A stretch of 7,807 bases of DNA from NCBI GenBank assembly GCA_946494345.1, contig CAMMBX010000051.1, forward strand, positions 1-7,807. Direction: 5' to 3'. Position numbers and translations under genes: made by a program. This DNA comes from an uncultured Mycoplasmatota bacterium (GTDB taxonomy: Bacteria > Bacillota_I > Bacilli_A > RF39 > UBA660). This document shows, piece after piece, positions 5,648 to 7,807 of this stretch (positions within the stretch are counted from its first letter, which is position 1; each line of letters starts with the position of its first letter). Under the pieces are notes generated by a model. That model had not been told where the DNA came from. It was given only the letters and a program-made list of their open reading frames with translations, and searched no databases.

Positions 5648-6580
5648 TTATTTAGTAAAATTCATAATAAGTTTCTTTACAGTATTTTTATCACTTATAT
5701 CAAGATTATTTTCTCTTAGAAGTTTACTATTAACTTTTGCTCTTAATAATTGTTCTAACTCTTTAGTTCTTATTGATAATGATAAGTTTTTAGTCTCTTC
5801 ATATTTAGTTTTTGCTGATATAAAAGAAATTAAATGAGGATAATCATATAAGGGAATATTTCCAATCTCTAGACTATTATCTATTATTTTTAAATCAATA
5901 GAACTTATTGCATTACCATAATATAAATCATCCATTAGTTTAAATAATTTTATTTGACTTATAGTAATTATTAAATCATAATTAAAGGCAATAGATATGT
6001 CACTTAAATAGCCTAATGATTCTAAATATTCTCCAAATAAATAAGTATTATAATAGGCTAAATATTCAGTAAAGATATACCAGTCATCTGTATATTTATG
6101 CTTACTTTTTAAATTATGGATCTTATGAGTATATTCATGACAAATACTTAAAGAGGTTACAATACTTTTATGAGTAACTACTTTTATATCATTAAAAATA
6201 AAATCAGTCATACCACTAGATATAAGTAAATCTTCTGCTTCTTCTTTAGTTAGATGAAGATAGTTATATTTTTTATCATGCTTTTCTTCATCACTTGCTT
6301 TGATATAATTTATTAAATTATTAATATTATATATTTCAATAGTAGTTTTATTAAAGTCATTAAGATAATCTTTAAAGTATTTATTTAAGTAACTTTTATA
6401 CAACTCTAAAACATCTTTGTTAGAAAAATATCTTAAAGCTCCTTCTTTACATTCTATATTAGTATTACTTAAGTTAAGCAAAATATTTCTATAGTTAGAA
6501 TAATTCTTTTTAAGGAATTTATATTTATTAATATCATTATAATAATCAATTAATTCATCCCTAAGCTCATTATAATACAT
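5648..6580 (-). CDS. Uncharacterised HEXXH protein, possibly a minimal M3-like metallopeptidase
   Basis: I do not recognise this 310-residue protein as a named family. Its key feature is CHEYTHKIH at residues 147-155: H148, E149 and H152 form an HEXXH zinc motif, and H155 echoes the HEXGHXXH of M3 oligopeptidases (PepF, thimet). It is followed by DWYIFTEYLAYYN (166-178), in which E172 and N178 line up with the E...N of the PepF helix that supplies the third zinc ligand. E172 is 20 residues after H152, a gluzincin-like spacing and slightly shorter than in PepF. The N-terminal 110 residues are charged, Tyr/Asn-rich and probably helical. There is no signal peptide or membrane segment, so it is likely cytoplasmic. 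PepF is about 600 residues, so this equals roughly the catalytic half. ATG at 6580 was chosen for its GGGGGT site 4 bases upstream; a longer form from 6634 would begin inside khpA and its terminator. The catalytic assignment is inference. Confidence 0.75.
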   Translation of the reverse strand: MYYNELRDELIDYYNDINKYKFLKKNYSNYRNILLNLSNTNIECKEGALRYFSNKDVLELYKSYLNKYFKDYLNDFNKTTIEIYNINNLINYIKASDEEKHDKKYNYLHLTKEEAEDLLISSGMTDFIFNDIKVVTHKSIVTSLSICHEYTHKIHNLKSKHKYTDDWYIFTEYLAYYNTYLFGEYLESLGYLSDISIAFNYDLIITISQIKLFKLMDDLYYGNAISSIDLKIIDNSLEIGNIPLYDYPHLISFISAKTKYEETKNLSLSIRTKELEQLLRAKVNSKLLRENNLDISDKNTVKKLIMNFTK

Positions 6581-6599
6581 ATTTACCCCCAATAACAAA

Positions 6600-6622
6600 A
6601 GGATTACCCTAAGAGTAATCCT
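6600..6622 (-). terminator. Intrinsic terminator after khpA
   Basis: On the minus strand an 8-base-pair perfect stem, AGGATTAC with GTAATCCT, has a 7-base loop and is followed by TTTTGTTATT. The stem begins within the khpA stop codon (6621-6623). The T tract is short, so termination may be partial, which matters because the next gene has no strong promoter of its own. Confidence 0.65.
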
Positions 6623-6634
6623 AGAACTTGTCAA
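6606..6634 (-). promoter_or_regulatory. Weak candidate promoter for the HEXXH gene, within the khpA end
   Basis: A perfect TTGACA (6629-6634, minus strand) lies in the last codons of khpA, and 17 bases further is TAGGGT (6606-6611), a poor -10. The whole candidate overlaps the khpA terminator. It is the only -35-like box near the HEXXH gene, but TTGACA also simply encodes part of Ile-Asp-Lys, so it may be chance. Confidence 0.2.
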
Positions 6635-6869
6635 TATTAATCTTTACATATTTATTATCTTTTAAAGAACTACTAGCTTGAACTAGGGTTCTGATGGCAT
6701 TAGCAGTCTTACCATTTTTACCAATAACTCTACCAATATCGGAATCTGATACTAATACTTCTATAATAATTTCTTTTTCATTTTCACTAGGAAACTCTTT
6801 TACAGAGACAGCATCTTCATCTTTAACGATATTTTTAATTATTTTTTCTGTTAACTCTACTAAAGTCAT
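6621..6869 (-). CDS. khpA: KH-domain RNA-binding protein KhpA (YlqC)
   Basis: KhpA is a small single-KH-domain protein that binds RNA, usually as a dimer with KhpB/Jag, and affects cell elongation and division in streptococci and other Firmicutes. The 82-residue product has the KH signature GRVIGKNGKTANAIR (46-60), with the GXXG loop as G50-K-N-G53, and the length is typical. Its start ATG shares one base with the rpsP stop (TAATG), so it is translationally coupled to rpsP, and AAGGAAAC lies upstream inside rpsP. rpsP-khpA is the usual order in Bacilli, but here rimM and trmD do not follow, and a hairpin terminator ends the unit. Confidence 0.96.
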   Translation of the reverse strand: MTLVELTEKIIKNIVKDEDAVSVKEFPSENEKEIIIEVLVSDSDIGRVIGKNGKTANAIRTLVQASSSLKDNKYVKINIDKF

Positions 6870-7150
6870 TATTTTGTTTCCTTTTTATCTTTAGACTCAG
6901 CAAATTTCTTCATAATACCTGCATCTTTAAATAAACTTCTAACAGTGTCTGATGGGATTGCTCCATTATTTAACCATTTAAGAGCAACTTCTTCATTGAT
7001 TTTAACATCTTTTTCACTATTAATAGGATTATATGTTCCTACTAATTCAAGGTATTCTCCATCTCTTCTACTTCTAGAGTCTGTTGCAACTATACGATAG
7101 AATGGTCTTTTCTTAGCTCCCATTCTCATTAATCTTAATTTTACTGCCAT
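6869..7150 (-). CDS. rpsP: 30S ribosomal protein S16
   Basis: S16 is a small-subunit protein that stabilises the 16S rRNA 5' domain during assembly. The 93-residue product starts with the canonical MAVKLRLMRMGAKKRPFYRI and has GEYLELVGTYNP (31-42) and GAIPSDTVRSLF (63-74), as expected of S16. The C-terminus is a short lysine-rich tail. The ribosome binding site AAAGGAG is 8 bases before the start, behind a consensus promoter, as suits a highly expressed ribosomal gene. ffh, commonly just upstream in Bacilli, is absent; cotE is there instead. Confidence 0.98.
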   Translation of the reverse strand: MAVKLRLMRMGAKKRPFYRIVATDSRSRRDGEYLELVGTYNPINSEKDVKINEEVALKWLNNGAIPSDTVRSLFKDAGIMKKFAESKDKKETK

Positions 7151-7182
7151 AATAATAGCTCCTTTCTTTTTTACTGTTATTA

Positions 7183-7211
7183 ATTATACACAATAATAAA
7201 GTGACTGTCAA
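7183..7211 (-). promoter_or_regulatory. Consensus sigma-A promoter of rpsP-khpA
   Basis: On the minus strand a perfect TTGACA (7206-7211) and a perfect TATAAT (7183-7188) are separated by exactly 17 bases, with TGTG just before the -10. The predicted start near 7176 leaves a leader of about 25 bases to the rpsP start. The -35 box is part of the 3' arm of the cotE terminator hairpin. Confidence 0.9.
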
Positions 7212-7233
7212 CCTTTTTTTATTGACAGTCACT
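7200..7233 (-). terminator. Hairpin downstream of cotE, probable terminator
   Basis: AGTGACTGTCAA (7200-7211) pairs perfectly with TTGACAGTCACT (7222-7233), a 12-base-pair stem with a 10-base loop. In the cotE direction the stem is followed by TTATTATTG, a T-rich but interrupted tail, so it should terminate cotE transcripts moderately well. In the plus direction the following bases are not T-rich. The T run at 7214-7220 is in the loop. Confidence 0.7.
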
Positions 7234-7265
7234 AGGAACTATTAATTATAATGAGTCTACCACGT

Positions 7266-7802
7266 CTATTCGGTGGGATTATCTAGATAGTCTTCATTTA
7301 CTTCTTCATCTATTTTTTCATCAATTGTGGCATCACTATCCAAAATTTCTTCCCAATCATCTACTTCATCTAAAGTATTTATTCTTACTTTAGTATCACC
7401 AACTAATTCAATACCTAGTGTTTTATCAATAGTACAATTTATAGTACTGCCATTTATTTCTGCTTTACTACAACTTGGATTACTTAAACTTCTTATTATT
7501 ACTTCTTCATTTTCAGTATCAACATCTACTCCTCTAACATTTATTGTTTCCGTATAGTTTTTGGTATTTTTTAAAACTTCTGTTTTAGTATCATTATCAT
7601 AAGAATACCAAATATTAATATCATAACTACCATTAATTGTTACAGTTCCATTAGAAAAAGTACCACTAAAATTATGATTTATTACCCAACATCCAAGAAT
7701 TGTATTAGGACTATTAGTTGCTTGTAATGATATGTTATCAGTAAATTGTTTTTTACCTTTACCAATAACAGCTTTTGTTACTATTTCTTTAAAAGTTGCC
7801 AT
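7266..7802 (-). CDS. cotE: Outer spore coat morphogenetic protein CotE
   Basis: CotE directs assembly of the outer spore coat around the forespore in Bacillus. The 178-residue product matches the B. subtilis protein from start to end: FKEIVTKAVIGKGKK (4-18), ILGCWVINHNF (36-46), YDINIWYSY...TKTEVL (60-77), the centre with a CotE-like core, VGDTKVRI (134-141), and a very acidic C-terminal tail (145-178) rich in Asp and Glu. Three cysteines (C38, C111, C123) are spread through the body. The start MATFKEI agrees with the CotE N-terminus, but only five bases upstream are in the window, so its ribosome binding site and promoter cannot be seen. In Bacillus cotE lies by miaB/mutS; here it precedes rpsP. 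It is the clearest sign that the organism forms or once formed spores. Confidence 0.9.
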   Translation of the reverse strand: MATFKEIVTKAVIGKGKKQFTDNISLQATNSPNTILGCWVINHNFSGTFSNGTVTINGSYDINIWYSYDNDTKTEVLKNTKNYTETINVRGVDVDTENEEVIIRSLSNPSCSKAEINGSTINCTIDKTLGIELVGDTKVRINTLDEVDDWEEILDSDATIDEKIDEEVNEDYLDNPTE

Positions 7803-7807
7803 ACGTT

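Noticed and set aside
6581..6634. Upstream start for the HEXXH protein adding 18 residues
   Set aside because: It would overlap the khpA end and translate through the terminator hairpin, whereas ATG 6580 has a strong GGGGGT site.
6694..6894. Plus-strand open frame antisense to khpA and rpsP
   Set aside because: It overlaps two certain genes and shows low-complexity Ser/Ile/Phe composition typical of a reverse-strand shadow.
7327..7557. Plus-strand open frame antisense to cotE
   Set aside because: The composition is a Ser/Val-rich shadow of the CotE acidic and core regions, and no ribosome binding site is evident. The antisense promoter nearby is noted separately, but no coding is claimed.
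1..7807. CRISPR array, tRNA or rRNA genes
   Set aside because: No regularly spaced repeats beyond two or three short units, and no cloverleaf or rRNA-like stretches were seen; almost all sequence outside the left gap is coding.

Overview
The window reads as a chromosomal segment of a very AT-rich, low-GC Gram-positive bacterium (Bacillota). The best lineage evidence is the gene at the right edge, a recognisable homologue of the outer spore-coat morphogenetic protein CotE, which points to a spore-forming or recently spore-forming member of class Bacilli. The small gene sets, very short intergenic gaps and reduced versions of usually larger operons suggest a streamlined host-associated lineage (RF39- or Erysipelotrichia-like); that placement is inference. 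Tryptophan is encoded by TGG and no gene needs TGA read as an amino acid, so the standard bacterial code fits. All ten genes stop with TAA (6) or TAG (4).

Left region (1-1764): short tandem repeats at the extreme left edge look like the end of an insertion sequence, possibly IS21-type. They are followed by a minus-strand AAA ATPase with a C-terminal DUF4143/PD-(D/E)XK-like domain, an accessory-type gene with its own good promoter. The 326-base divergent gap to its right holds that promoter, a 33-base-period imperfect direct repeat, an inverted repeat, and a probable promoter for the next gene.

Middle-left region (1765-3734), plus strand: a ZIP-family metal transporter; then, behind a well-formed sigma-A promoter, yidD (membrane-protein insertion factor) overlapping by 17 bases a lipoprotein of the ZnuA/PsaA cluster A-1 substrate-binding fold. 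By eye, that lipoprotein has lost all four canonical metal-ligand residues. A bidirectional hairpin terminator separates these genes from the convergent minus-strand block.

Middle-right region (3732-6580), minus strand: a short unrecognised protein with an HEXXH motif and a downstream glutamate, resembling half of an M3 oligopeptidase; then cdsA (phosphatidate cytidylyltransferase) and rseP/rasP (site-2 protease). cdsA and rseP have their own promoter, are 9 bases apart, and lack the dxr gene often found between them.

Right region (6600-7807), minus strand: cotE, then a compact element in which the cotE terminator hairpin contains the -35 box of a consensus promoter, then rpsP and khpA overlapping by one base, closed by a hairpin terminator. 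Most of the window is housekeeping (phospholipid synthesis, membrane proteolysis and insertion, ribosome, RNA binding). The interesting parts are the His-less metal-binding-fold lipoprotein, the minimal M3-like protein and the fused terminator/promoter element. I did not see a clearly new multi-gene system.
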